This document shows, piece after piece, positions 33,380 to 43,239 of a stretch of DNA of 64,000 nt (position 1 is its first letter; each line of letters opens with the position of its first letter). The notes beneath the pieces are model-generated. The model worked only from the letters and a program-made list of their open reading frames with translations, was not told the origin of the DNA and ran no database searches. Source of the DNA: Anastrepha obliqua (Eukaryota; Arthropoda; Insecta; Diptera; Tephritidae); contig NC_072896.1 of NCBI RefSeq assembly GCF_027943255.1, positions 64,870,501-64,934,500 on the forward strand, in the 5' to 3' direction. Position numbers and translations under genes: made by a program.

Positions 33380-33900
33380 ATCATTCGATCGAGTGAGATG
33401 GAGATTTAATCCACCAAGCGTGGTGCATGGGAAAGGTTTGTGCGGAGTGCATTGAACGAAGTAGAATTTATCCTGAACGAGCGGCCGTTTACATTTGTTT
33501 CTTTGGAAACTTGTGATGACGAGGCTCTTACTCCCAATCACTTGTTGTGTGGGTTATCGGATGACTACAAGCCAATATGCATCGACACAGTCAATCTGCC
33601 AGCAACGTTGGCGATTAACCCAACAATTCGCTGACCGCTTTTGGCATCGATGGGTGAAGGAATATATACCAGTCATCTCTCAAAGCACCAAGTGGTTTAC
33701 AAAACAACGCCCTGTATATATTGGTGATGTCGTGGTAATTGCAGACCAAGACCTGCCGAGGAACTGATGGCCAAAGGGTCGAATTGTAGATGTGGTAAAA
33801 GCGAAGGACGGCGAAATTCGGAGCGCCATGGTAGAAACCAAATAAGGCATTCTTCATCGACCGATTACAAAAGGAGCGGTGTTAGATGTCGGTACTGAGT
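33380..33900 (+). mobile_element. BEL/Pao-type LTR retrotransposon fragment (end of pol)
   Basis: The plus strand reads VEFILNERPFTFVSLETCDD, then EALTPNHLLCG (end of integrase), and after a frameshift FADRFWHRWVKEYIPVISQ with VYIGDVVVIADQDLPRN and WPKGRIVDVVKAKDGEIR. This is the integrase C-terminal/DUF5641 region usual in insect BEL elements. No LTR could be delimited. It is a truncated remnant with stop codons. Confidence 0.8.
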
Positions 33901-34069
33901 AAAGTAAACATGTGTAATGAGACTTGTTTACGGGCGAGGGAGTGATACCAACGAAAAGTACGGCCGAGTAGAAAATATCATTGATCTTCTCATTTTTGTA
34001 TGTTCCATCACTCTCACTGCACTGAATTTCTCTTATTTTATGAGCATCTCTCATTATACGCTTATATAC

Positions 34070-34961
34070 GAGGCATTCTCTGAAAAAAAAGCCACTTGAA
34101 AAAAAAAAAAGTTCTTTATTTTTTTTGGCAATAATATATCTTATAGTATATGTAAAAACTAAAATAAAAAATATGGTTTTAGGTCCGTGTAATGCGGGGT
34201 TGCCATACTGTCAGGGGCCAAAGTTTTTTGCAAAAAAATTTTCGAACCGCCATAACTTTTAAACGAATGAACGGATTTTAAAACACCTTAAGACTCTTTT
34301 GTACAAAATTTCTTAAACTTTAAAACTGTGTATCATAAAAAATTTTTAAATTAATATTTCATTGAAAAAAATTAAAAAAAAAATTTTTTTTTGAATTTTT
34401 AACCACTTATGCCCCCTTCGATTTTTTTCAAAAATACCCCAAAATGTTCCTTATTTCATCACCTTTTTACCCCCTAAAGGGAATTTTGGGACAGCAATAT
34501 TTGTATGAGTTACAAATAAAAAACCAACTCAGTGCAACGCTCTTAATCCAAGGAAATGCTCTACTATCATCCCTACTGCATTATATTATTATCTTTTTCC
34601 ATCATACTTTACTAAATGTAAGAAAAATTATTATTTAGGAATTTTGTAAAAGAAATTAAAGAGATTTCATGTCCATAAATGGAAAACAAAGTCCTTAAAA
34701 TTGTCCAATACTGATAATTGTCCAATACTAACTACATAGTTTAAATTGGAGAATTCAAGTACCCTAAAATTCCGCTAGGTGGCTGTGCTGTATGCCTTCT
34801 TACAACCGAGTTTATTCACGCGTATTATAAGTACCGTGCCTAACAAAGTGTAACATTTTCTACGATTATCGCATTGAAAGAGTTTTCTACAGTAAGTATT
34901 TTTTTTTTCACTACTTATTATATGGTTTTTTTGTAATTATGCCTTTTACTAAGTGCTATAA
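34070..34961 (+). repeat. Left arm of the foldback element
   Basis: Inverted copy of 36526-37411. It includes a mirror copy of the ORF start (ATGCCTTTTACTAAGTGC at about 34939) that here leads to a stop after some 20 codons. The GTAAGT donor-like site at about 34890 occurs in both arms. Confidence 0.92.
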
Positions 34962-36548
34962 GTGCCATTCAGCATCCACTCCAAAGTCCTTCTTATGATT
35001 CAACAAATTAACAAAGTTAAATCGATTCTTATAATGTTGTGCTGCTCCATCAGTAAAATATATTATTTTATTTATCGATAAACTTTGCTCCTTTAAATGT
35101 TTCATAAGAATCTTCTGGAATGCATGCACAGCTACAGTATTATGCGTGAGATCATCAGAAAGAACAACTATACTGTTATGTTCAAGTTTCTGATTTTTAA
35201 CATAATAGTACACAGCTGTATGAATGGAAACTTGATTGTTGTTCCAGTGGAATGACTGAGCAGCATTTTGAGCAACGAATGCATAATTCTCTGCAAAATC
35301 GCATAATAATAGCAATTCTCCTTCTTTTAGATTTTTTTTCAGATGCTCTAAATAGCTTGCTTGCTGTCTAGCAATAAAATCGTGATTCCTCAAAACTGTC
35401 AATTTCTCACACAAAGTTTCAACAAATTCATTACTATCCTGAACTTGAGATATCAACGTTGAACGGTCTGTGCTTTCCCAAATTTGAAACTCAATTTTAT
35501 TAATTCCGTTAGACTCGAAAATCTCATTTAAATGGTCTTTTATAATATCAATATTATTTTCGCATTTTTTACATTCTCCAGAATGACATTGAGGTGTCGC
35601 ATTTTCACAGACCATGATTTTTAAGCAATCTTTATAAGAAGTAAGTTTTAAAACACTGGATTCAGTCAAAGAAGGTATAGATGCTCCGTCAATCATTAAG
35701 TGCACATTTTCGTGGTAAGTACATACACAAACCGAATGTGTTCCACATGATCCCGCAAGAACACAATGCTTCGGTCGCAATCGGGCGAAGGTGGAAAATC
35801 CTATCTTACAATTCGGATGTTCTAATTTAAAAAGATAATAAAGCTCCGAAAGGTTACATAAAATTAAACGCTTTTGTACATGAACACGTTTTCCATCGGA
35901 TTGCTTTACAGGAACGAAATCTTTTTTACCTGGCAAAAGACGACTATTTGTGTCCTTTTCATAAAAACTAATAACCAACGTTTTAATTTCTTCAGATAAT
36001 GAATTTCCATTAATTTTATCGCTTTTTCCTTCTCTTGCTTGTTTGACGAGTTGGCGTGAACATCCAAATATCTTTGCTACTTTTCTTTCTCCCCATGAAT
36101 CTGGTACAAGTTTTAATAATTCATACTTTTCAAATCTACTAATCTGTGGATCATTGAATTTATTTTTAAATTTTTCAATAATTTGCAACAAATCAGCGGA
36201 ATCATTACCGTTATTAGTAGATTTATCATCTTTAGCAAAAGAAAAATCTGAATCAGATTCGTTCTCACAATCAGATTCAGATTTATTCTCAGACTCAAAT
36301 TCGTTCTCAATCTTAAATTCTTCCAAATTCTTTAAATCTGTAGACGATGCAGAAGATTTAGGTTTAGATTTACATTTACCAGTAACTTTAGGCCAACCTT
36401 CTTTCACAAGCTGTTTACGACATTTATCACACAAATACAAACTGTGAGGTACGTTTTTTCCAACAATTTTTCCACTATTGACCTTACGTACATTCTTATT
36501 TTTATGATATTCATATTGAAAAGGATTATAGCACTTAGTAAAAGGCAT
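34956..36548 (-). CDS. Transposase-like protein of the foldback element, probably truncated at the C-terminus
   Basis: About 530 codons from MPFTKCYNPFQYEY. Upstream in-frame codons reach 36611, but they lie in the inverted repeat. Order of features: a Cys-pair region (YLCDKCRKQLVKEGWPKVTG), an acidic Ser/Asp/Glu stretch, a helix-turn-helix-like RKVAKIFGCSRQLVKQAREG, Cys-rich GSCGTHSVCVCTYHENVHLM and CHSGECKKCE, then LLLLCDFAENYAFVAQNAAQ, SIVVLSDDLTHNTVAVHAFQ and IYFTDGAAQHYKNRFNF. The conserved Asp residues in CDFAEN and FTDGAAQ look like a DDE-type core. The frame ends EWHL and a TAG that lies in the left repeat. In related insect and cnidarian proteins as I remember them, EWH is followed by more conserved sequence, so the C-terminus seems lost. 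Confidence 0.75.
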   Translation of the reverse strand: MPFTKCYNPFQYEYHKNKNVRKVNSGKIVGKNVPHSLYLCDKCRKQLVKEGWPKVTGKCKSKPKSSASSTDLKNLEEFKIENEFESENKSESDCENESDSDFSFAKDDKSTNNGNDSADLLQIIEKFKNKFNDPQISRFEKYELLKLVPDSWGERKVAKIFGCSRQLVKQAREGKSDKINGNSLSEEIKTLVISFYEKDTNSRLLPGKKDFVPVKQSDGKRVHVQKRLILCNLSELYYLFKLEHPNCKIGFSTFARLRPKHCVLAGSCGTHSVCVCTYHENVHLMIDGASIPSLTESSVLKLTSYKDCLKIMVCENATPQCHSGECKKCENNIDIIKDHLNEIFESNGINKIEFQIWESTDRSTLISQVQDSNEFVETLCEKLTVLRNHDFIARQQASYLEHLKKNLKEGELLLLCDFAENYAFVAQNAAQSFHWNNNQVSIHTAVYYYVKNQKLEHNSIVVLSDDLTHNTVAVHAFQKILMKHLKEQSLSINKIIYFTDGAAQHYKNRFNFVNLLNHKKDFGVDAEWHL

Positions 36549-37411
36549 AATTAAAAAAAAACCATATAATAAGTAGTGAAAAAAAATACTTACTGTAGAA
36601 AACTCTTTCAATGCGATAATCGTAGAAAATGTTACACTTTGTTAGGCACGGTACTTATAATACGCGTGAATAAACTCGGTTGTAAGAAGGCATACAGCAT
36701 AGCCACCTAGCGGAATTTTAGGGTACTTGAATTCTCCAATTTAAACTATGTAGTTAGTATTGGACAATTATCAGTATTGGACAATTTTAAGGACTTTGTT
36801 TTCCATTTATGGACATGAAATCTCTTTAATTTCTTTTACAAAATTCCTAAATAATAATTTTTCTTACATTTAGTAAAGTATGATGGAAAAAGATAATAAT
36901 ATAATGCAGTAGGGATGATAGTAGAGCATTTCCTTGGATTAAGAGCGTTGCACTGAGTTGGTTTTTTATTTGTAACTCATACAAATATTGCTGTCCCAAA
37001 ATTCCCTTTAGGGGGTAAAAAGGTGATGAAATAAGGAACATTTTGGGGTATTTTTGAAAAAAATCGAAGGGGGCATAAGTGGTTAAAAATTCAAAAAAAA
37101 TTTTTTTTTTAATTTTTTTCAATGAAATATTAATTTAAAAATTTTTTATGATACAAAGTTTTAAAGTTTAAGAAATTTTGTACAAAAGAGTCTTAAGGTG
37201 TTTTAAAATCCGTTCATTCGTTTAAAAGTTATGGCGGTTCGAAAATTTTTTTGCAAAAAACTTTGACCCCTGACAGTATGGCAACCCCGCATTACACGGA
37301 CCTAAAACCATATTTTTTATTTTAGTTTTTACATATACTATAAGATATATTATTGCCAAAAAAAATAAAGAACTTTTTTTTTCAAGTGGCTTTTTTTTCA
37401 GAGAATGCCTC
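36526..37411 (-). repeat. Right arm of the foldback element (carries the real ORF start)
   Basis: Inverted copy of the left arm. It contains the likely 5' flank and start codon (ATG at 36548 on the minus strand) of the transposase-like ORF. A 64-codon frame with FLISSPFYPLKGILGQQYLY is present identically in both arms and is probably not a gene. Confidence 0.92.
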
Positions 37412-37449
37412 ATACATAATTACATTAAAATGCATTCTATTGTTATTTA

Positions 37450-37645
37450 TTACATACTTACTAAATCTAACTGTAATATCAGACCTAACTGTAACATCAA
37501 ATACATACGTGTCACTTAGTGCAAATCGTCGTAGTCGTAAAAATAAGAACAAAAATACAAAAAGTTTTAAAGGGCACTAACGCTGTTAAAAAATTGTCTT
37601 TTAGTTTCAAATAACACGACTGTCGCGCTTGAAAATACGCACAAA
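37450..37645 (+). repeat. Dispersed 190 bp repeat, copy 2
   Basis: Partner of 30821-31010, in the same orientation. It lies immediately right of the foldback element. Confidence 0.7.
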
Positions 37646-37662
37646 AAGGGGTATTTGAATAT

Positions 37663-37924
37663 GATATTTTAAAAATTAATTTGAAACAGAGTGCCGAAAA
37701 TCTTGGCTTATCAAGAACGTTTTGGTTCCAACAAGATAACGACCCGAAACACACAGCCGAAATCGTTGAGCTTTGCTTCTTGTGCAACGCTCCAAAACAG
37801 GCTAAAACACCTTGGGAGTAGAATGGGCAAAGATTACAACTGAGGAAACAGAGGAGTTAGTAAACTCAATACTAAATAGATTGAGTGAAGTCCTAAAACA
37901 CCATGGCTTTCCAACAGAATATTA
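37663..37924 (+). mobile_element. Tc1-like transposase C-terminal fragment
   Basis: The plus strand reads LKQSAENLGLSRTFWFQQDN, then DPKHTAEIVELCF (second catalytic Asp) and, after a decayed piece, EWAKITTEETEELVNSILNR, ending FPTEY at a stop. The usual Glu motif is lost. Confidence 0.7.
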
Positions 37925-38441
37925 ATTTTCGTTTTCGTATATTATTCGTAAAGATTTTTCCATATGTTGGGATTTCCATATATGGAAAACTCTAGGCAGA
38001 CTTTCTGGTTGCCATATTTATAAGGGGTTTTAATAAGAGGATATGGAATTTAAATACCTGGGCATAGAAATATCCAGTGACCGCGACATTATTAAGGAAG
38101 TCAGAGAGAGATGTATGCAGGGCGCACGTATTGCAGGTTGCATTAGGGATGTTGTATGGTGGAACAAATATATGACCACTGAAAGCAAGACGCGTATATA
38201 CAAGACTGTAATAAGACCAATCCTGACCTATGGAGCCGAAGCACGAGCTGAAACGCAAAAACAAAACAGCTACTGCGTACAGCTGAAATGCACGTTCTAC
38301 GATCCATCGTAGGAAAAACACGTCTTGACTGCATTAGAAACGAGGTCATTCGTGATGAAACTGGCGTTAATGACGTAGTGAAGTTTATAAGAACAAGAAG
38401 ACGAGCTTGGAATGATCACGTTTCTAAATAGTGAGGGACTA

Positions 38442-39738
38442 TAACGTGTGCCAATAAAGTAGCTGGACAAATTCCTTTTTATTAGAACCTAAGAGTGGTG
38501 AATAATATCTTTTTCATTTAATCCTTAAATTATTTATTAGTTTATGGCCTTTAATTAAAAAATTATTTAAATTAATTTTTTATCATGAAGGTCGCAAACC
38601 AAGACCATTTACGTCAACGCATTTATGACATGCTTGGACAGCATTCAAAAAAAGAGAGTGTTGCAATTCTTCTGGAAAATATTGCACGTTCAACAATTTA
38701 TTCAATTTTTAAACGTTTTGATAGTGGGATAGCTCCCTCAGGAGTGAAAAAATCAGGTCGCCCAAAAGTTCTGAACGCAAAACAATTAAAAAACTGCAAA
38801 AAGCTGCTATTGACAAAAAAGGTGCATCAAACCGCAAGTTAGGTCGAAAGTTTGGTATTTCTAAAGAGACTGTACGTCAAAATTTGTTGAAAAGTGGTAT
38901 TAATTATCACAAAAGGGTAACGGTTCCAAAATATAGTGATAAACAACTAGAAGAAATACCAAAGAAATGTAGATTGCTCCGCCGTAGCTATTTTGTTGGC
39001 GATGTTGAGGTGATTCTCGATGATGAGAAATATTTTACGTTTGCTTGGAATAACGGAGACCAAAACTGTGGATTTTATACAAACAACATAGAGAATACTC
39101 CTGATAATATTAAGTTTGCTCCTAAAGCTAAATTTGAACCGAAAGTTTTAGTTTGGGCTGCCATATCTTCCAAAGGACTCTCACAACTTTATCTTCAAGA
39201 TTCCACAGCTCCTGCCATAAGAAGTGACATTTACATTCAAAAATGCCTTACAAAACTTAAAAAATTTATCAAATCCGAGCATTCTGATGGTAATTACATC
39301 TTTTGGCCTGACTTAGCAAGTAGTCATTATGCTAAAAAGACCTTAGAGTGGATGTCAGAAAATAATATAAAATTTGTTCCGAAATGTGCTAACCCACCAA
39401 ACATCCCAAAGGCCAGACCAATTGAAAATTTTTGGACTCTACTTTGCCAGAAAGTGTACGAAGATGGCTGGAAAGCTAAATCAAATCAACAGCTGAAGAA
39501 CAGGATCAAATTATGTGCAAGGAAAGTGGACATGAACGTCGTCCAAAAGATGATTGGAGGTATCAAATCAAAGCTTCGGAAAATAGAAGACCATGGTCCT
39601 TTAGAACTATACAAGTAATGCTTTTTTTGTGTAACAATCATATGTTTTATAAATAAAAAAAATTAAACAATTTTGAACAGTAGTATGGTTTTTTATTTTT
39701 AATCAAAATTTGTCTAGCTACTTTATTGGCACACGTTA
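38442..39738 (+). mobile_element. DD37E-type Tc1/mariner element, nearly intact
   Basis: Terminal inverted repeats of about 31 bp (TAACGTGTGCCAATAAAGTA, one mismatch further in) with TA outside on both sides (38440-38441, 39739-39740). Length is 1297 bp. One transposase gene fills it. It is inserted in a LINE remnant, so it is younger than the LINE. With full ends and a nearly full gene it is the best-preserved class II element of the window. Confidence 0.9.
38585..39618 (+). pseudogene. Transposase of the DD37E element (one frameshift)
   Basis: Starts MKVANQDHLRQRIYDMLGQH, with a helix-turn-helix ending STIYSIFKRFD. Near 38780 one base is missing in an A-rich run and the frame shifts; it resumes with KLGRKFGISKETVRQNLLKS (second helix-turn-helix). 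The catalytic domain has VILDDEKYFTF (first Asp), YIFWPDLASSHYAKKTLEWM (second Asp) and ARPIENFWTLL (Glu). I count 37 residues between the second Asp and the Glu, so DD37E. The end is GPLELYK and a stop at 39618. Only the frameshift appears to break it. Confidence 0.88.
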
Positions 39739-39900
39739 TACCATATGGAAAGCGCGGACCTGGAAGACCACCAAAGAGATGGCGCGAAAGCTGGATTTCG
39801 ACATCAGCGGAAGGACAATAACATTTCGTCATTTTGAATTTTAATAATACTTTGTAATTTATAACTATGTAATTGTGTGAAGAAAAACAGGTGAAAACCT

Positions 39901-41500
39901 ATAATAAAAGAATAAGCAGAAGAAAAGTTTAACAATAAAATAAGTTAGCATTTTCAAATAAGTATTGGTAAATATAACTACATATATATTAGTCACATAT
40001 TATAATATATGGCAAATGTAAAATTTTCCAGGTAAGTACACCGGGATCCAGTTTCTTTGATTTAATACCGCTTAATCGGAAAATTTTTGTACACAATTTT
40101 TGACAAAAAAAGTCCTCGTCTTGAGAATAAACATATTTCAGCATTATCCCCAGAAATCTAAGTAAGGAAGTGATATATTCATACAATCTTAGTTAAAAAT
40201 ATGTGCTCGCAGGTCTTGGTTTTTATGCAACAGGTTGTTATCAAAGACCATACACAAAGTAACGGACGCTATAGACGAAACTATGTTTGTGCAAAATGTG
40301 TGTTACCCAATGACGAGCACCAGATTAGTCGCACAGGTGCATTGATTTCACACACGTTGCAATTCTCGCTAGTCTTACATGAGGAAGCCTACGTAAATCA
40401 TCATGGGTATCATTCAATAAGTAATAATGGTAAGTCGTAAAATTTACACTAATTTAATTTATACAATTATACTTGATTTTCTTACAGGTGCGTGATCCAA
40501 ACATTAAAATTTTAAATGTTATTCTGAGATTTCCCTGTGCACGTATAACATATTTGCAACTCCTCCGCCGTTCGCTGAGCTTTGAAACGAGCGTACCATC
40601 GAGGTTTTGAGTAGGTGCATATATTTCCTAACATTTAACTTAAACAACAATTAAATTATGAATAAATAACAGGCGACTTAAGTTATTGGAACCATGATGT
40701 TGGCCATCTTTTAAAGCCATTTGCAGGTTCTATAATATTTATAAAAACGTAGTATAACGATTACACAACACATTACTATAAATTTGTGTGTCTATTTCTT
40801 CTTGGGGAATACTTTCAATATATTGACTGCTTCTTTTGTTACAATCCGTCCAGAGTAAGTTCAACACTATTTCGTCCAATTCACGCCATAATTTAAAAAC
40901 AGTTTTATTCTGTTTTAGTGCTATTGAGCTGCCCCATTTACACTATTAAGAAACGTTGCTAGCTCCTCCAATTTCCAAAAAGCCTCAATCCTTTTTTGAA
41001 TGGCACTAAACTCCCGTTCACATCATATCTTCCAGTTAACGATTGACATCTTTCTGAACGAAGTACTTAACGAATTTTGTAGCTAAGGGTGTTTATGAGA
41101 ATAGCACATTCGTTACTGCAAGCTACAAGCGTTGTTCGTAAACAATAACGATTCCTGATTGCACTACTTGCAGGGTGGGTATACTTGAATATGAGCCATA
41201 ACTTCTTATATGAAATAAGCTTGTAGTGTCTCTGCAGGTTCACAGGTGTTTAAAAGGTTTTTTTTCTTTGTCAGGGGTAGGTGTTACGATATTGAATCGG
41301 TTTTGCTGTTTCGAAAATGCTCCTATTGACAATATAGGTACTCTTTTAAAGACGTTGGTCCCTGGGGTCGATTCATGCAGTTTACCTGTTGAGTTTGGAT
41401 ATTACGGTCCACTTTTATTTTCACGGCTGGATTTGATGCAATAGGTCTTTCTGGAGGCGAGGAACTCATTGCTTGGCTGGCCTGCGGTTTTTCATAAGGT
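39901..41500. other. Intron 3 sequence of unknown nature, with one weak ORF
   Basis: A plus-strand frame at 40201-40440 (NGRYRRNYVCAKCVLPNDEH; 79 codons) ends at a GTAAGT-like site at 40431, and an acceptor-like TTCTTACAG lies at about 40480-40488. I recognise neither protein nor element. The rest is AT-rich and may contain decayed transposon sequence on the minus strand (40800-41040). Confidence 0.3.
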
Positions 41501-41529
41501 GCCCTTTGGTGTCTCGAAGTTGAGTTGTA

Positions 41530-41760
41530 TTAAGGAAGTGTACGTGGTTGTATTTGCGGTCCTGGCGTTAATCTGTTTGTAGGAACAATGACTCTGTTTA
41601 GTAAGTTTTTATGGACTATCCTGTCCCTTAAAGTCAAGTTTTTGATGTCGTGGTAAGCTGAGTAAGCTTCAGGCAATGTTTTGGATCTTTGCACTATGTA
41701 CATGAATAATTTCTGTTCATATGCTTTGAAACATATTATATGCAGCCAAAGACGCATCTG
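41530..41760 (-). mobile_element. Possible LTR retrotransposon gag fragment
   Basis: The minus strand reads SKTLPEAYSAYHDIKNLTLR and DRIVHKNLLNR. The phrase around LPEAY...DI.N recalls gag proteins of insect Gypsy/Copia elements, but it is short. Confidence 0.35.
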
Positions 41761-42170
41761 CTCTGCCTAATATATCTCATAGATAAGATCCCTTCAATAT
41801 TATCAATTCAAGAATAATATTACGACGGATTCCCCTCAAAAACTTGTAACTGTCTTACACTATCTGGGAGTCTACCGACTTCCCTATCAGATTGTATTCT
41901 GTGTTGTATCCTATATTGTATGCCTGTTCAACATTACCCATTTATTATTATGCATCTATTCTATTTAGATTCTGACCCAGAACAGCGTTTAGTGATTATA
42001 TTCTGCTTAGCTGCGATTCTAGAGCCAACCTATTGGCCCGATACCGGTTAATCGTGCTTCTTATCTCCTGGTCTGCTCAAAAAGAGTATTCACACCTCAT
42101 CTAGTTCATTCACTTTTATAGACAAGGCGCCCATTATAATTTGTTTTTGTTATTATTATTTTTAAATTTT
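41761..42170. other. No recognisable feature
   Basis: Ordinary intron sequence. Confidence 0.45.
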
Positions 42171-42179
42171 TAACAAGGC

Positions 42180-42870
42180 ACGGGATACGCACTAAATTTT
42201 TTTTCACACAGTATAGCTCGGTAAGAGTAATTTTTTTTTGTTTTTGCACAAAGCTTATTTGTATAATATGAAATTTTAAAATAGTTATGTTTTAGCCTTG
42301 ATTAATGGTCCGCTGTTACGCGTTGACAATTCCCTGCAAAAGAACAAGAAAAGAACCGCAGAACCTACAATTCAGTCCCCTTCTTGTCATACTCATCAGC
42401 AATTTTAATTCCGTCTATATTTTTTTTTCCTGGAACCCAGATAAGAGAAATGTTACCAAAAATTGGTTCTCCTTACAAGAGTTGAGTAGTTCGGATCTGC
42501 ACCATGGCGTCGTCAGAGCCTTAATCGCGGCTTAACTATCGGAAAAAGTTATAATATCTCCCTCGCTCCCACATTCCCTAACCATTTTGCATGCCAGTAG
42601 AATCACAAAGACTTCTGCCTGAAAAACATTAGCTATATTCAGCAATTTTGAGGAAATAGATAAATTGGCTGATTTAGAGAAAACCCCTTCGCCGATTCCC
42701 GATTCCATCTTGGTGCCCTCAGTGACGACAGAGGCACCAGCTTTGGTGCAGATTTTCCCCCTCGTTCCAATCCTGCCTACTTCGAAAGATTGAAAGATGG
42801 AAAGTTTTGGGTAATACAATGCATTTGTTAGACCTCTTGTCGTACACGTTTTTTGGTTCACTGTATACTT
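42180..42870 (-). mobile_element. LINE fragment with RNase H domain
   Basis: The minus strand reads EGTKMESGIGEGVFSKSANL, then NVFQAEVFVILLACKMVREC and IITFSDS. These correspond to the TDGSK...GAGV, F.AE..AI and I..DS.A steps of RNase H in retrotransposons; the first Asp is replaced or lost. The continuing minus strand (42440-42540) holds WVPGKKN, the next RNase H motif. It is inactive. Confidence 0.7.
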
Positions 42871-42954
42871 CTAAAGGATCTTTCATTCCTAGACGATACC
42901 TGTTTTTATGTTATCTTTGACATTTCATATAGACATACATATGTTCAATTTTAT

Positions 42955-43225
42955 ATGGTAGAACAACGCGTTAAATATATTGAAACTTATTATGAAAATG
43001 GTCGATCTTTAAGAACAACATATCGCAAAATTCGTAATTTTTTTTTGTTGAATTATTCGTCCGAGTGACTCGACAATTCAAAGGTTGGTGAAAAAATTTC
43101 ATGAAACTGGTTCTGTCGCGGATAGAAAAATAACTGGGATATCAAAAACTGGCCGTTCTGTTAAGAACATCGCGGATTTAGCGCAAAGTGCTGCTGAATC
43201 GTTCTCAATAACACTAGTCTACAAG
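42955..43225 (+). mobile_element. Mariner-like N-terminal fragment (DUF4817-type helix-turn-helix)
   Basis: The plus strand reads MVEQRVKYIETYYENGRSLR, TTYRKIRNFF, a frameshift, and RLVKKFHETGSVADRKITG with SVKNIADLAQSAAES. This is the paired N-terminal domain usual in a large insect mariner-like group. The rest of the transposase is missing. Confidence 0.75.
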
Positions 43226-43239
43226 GAAAAGTATCCGAA

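Larger units (their letters stand above)
34070..37411 (-). mobile_element. Foldback-type DNA transposon with ~890 bp terminal inverted repeats
   Basis: Ends GAGGCATTCTCTG (34070) and its inverse (37411), with ATAC directly outside on both sides, a possible 4 bp target duplication. The arms 34070-34961 and 36526-37411 are inverted copies with very few differences by eye, chiefly in poly-A or poly-T length. The unique loop is 34962-36525 and is coding. High arm identity suggests a recent insertion or gene conversion. It is in intron 3 of Plc21C. The superfamily is uncertain; a 4 bp target would fit Sola-type elements, long arms would fit MULE-NOF/foldback. Confidence 0.9.
38041..39900 (+). mobile_element. 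LINE 3' part (RT C-terminal), split by the DD37E transposon
   Basis: The plus strand reads MEFKYLGIEISSDRDIIKEV, TESKTRIYKTVIRPILTYGA, a frameshift, and LRSIVGKTRLDCIRNEVIRD with RTRRRAWNDHVSK at about 38400-38430. After the inserted element (38442-39738) it continues PYGKRGPGRPPKRWRESW and a stop at about 39821. The two parts fit together at the TA target. It resembles RTE/CR1-like insect LINEs. Confidence 0.8.

Noticed and set aside
33900..34069. LTR of the BEL/Pao remnant
   Set aside because: The stretch after the pol end could be the start of an LTR, but no second copy exists in the window, so it cannot be supported.
34444..34638. 64-codon frame present identically in both arms of the foldback element
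   Set aside because: Identity follows from the inverted repeat; no domain, and it runs to Ile/Lys-rich text before the stop.
36043..36447. 134-codon plus-strand frame rich in Ser and Asp
   Set aside because: It is the antisense of the acidic region of the foldback transposase; its repetitive composition keeps the opposite strand open.
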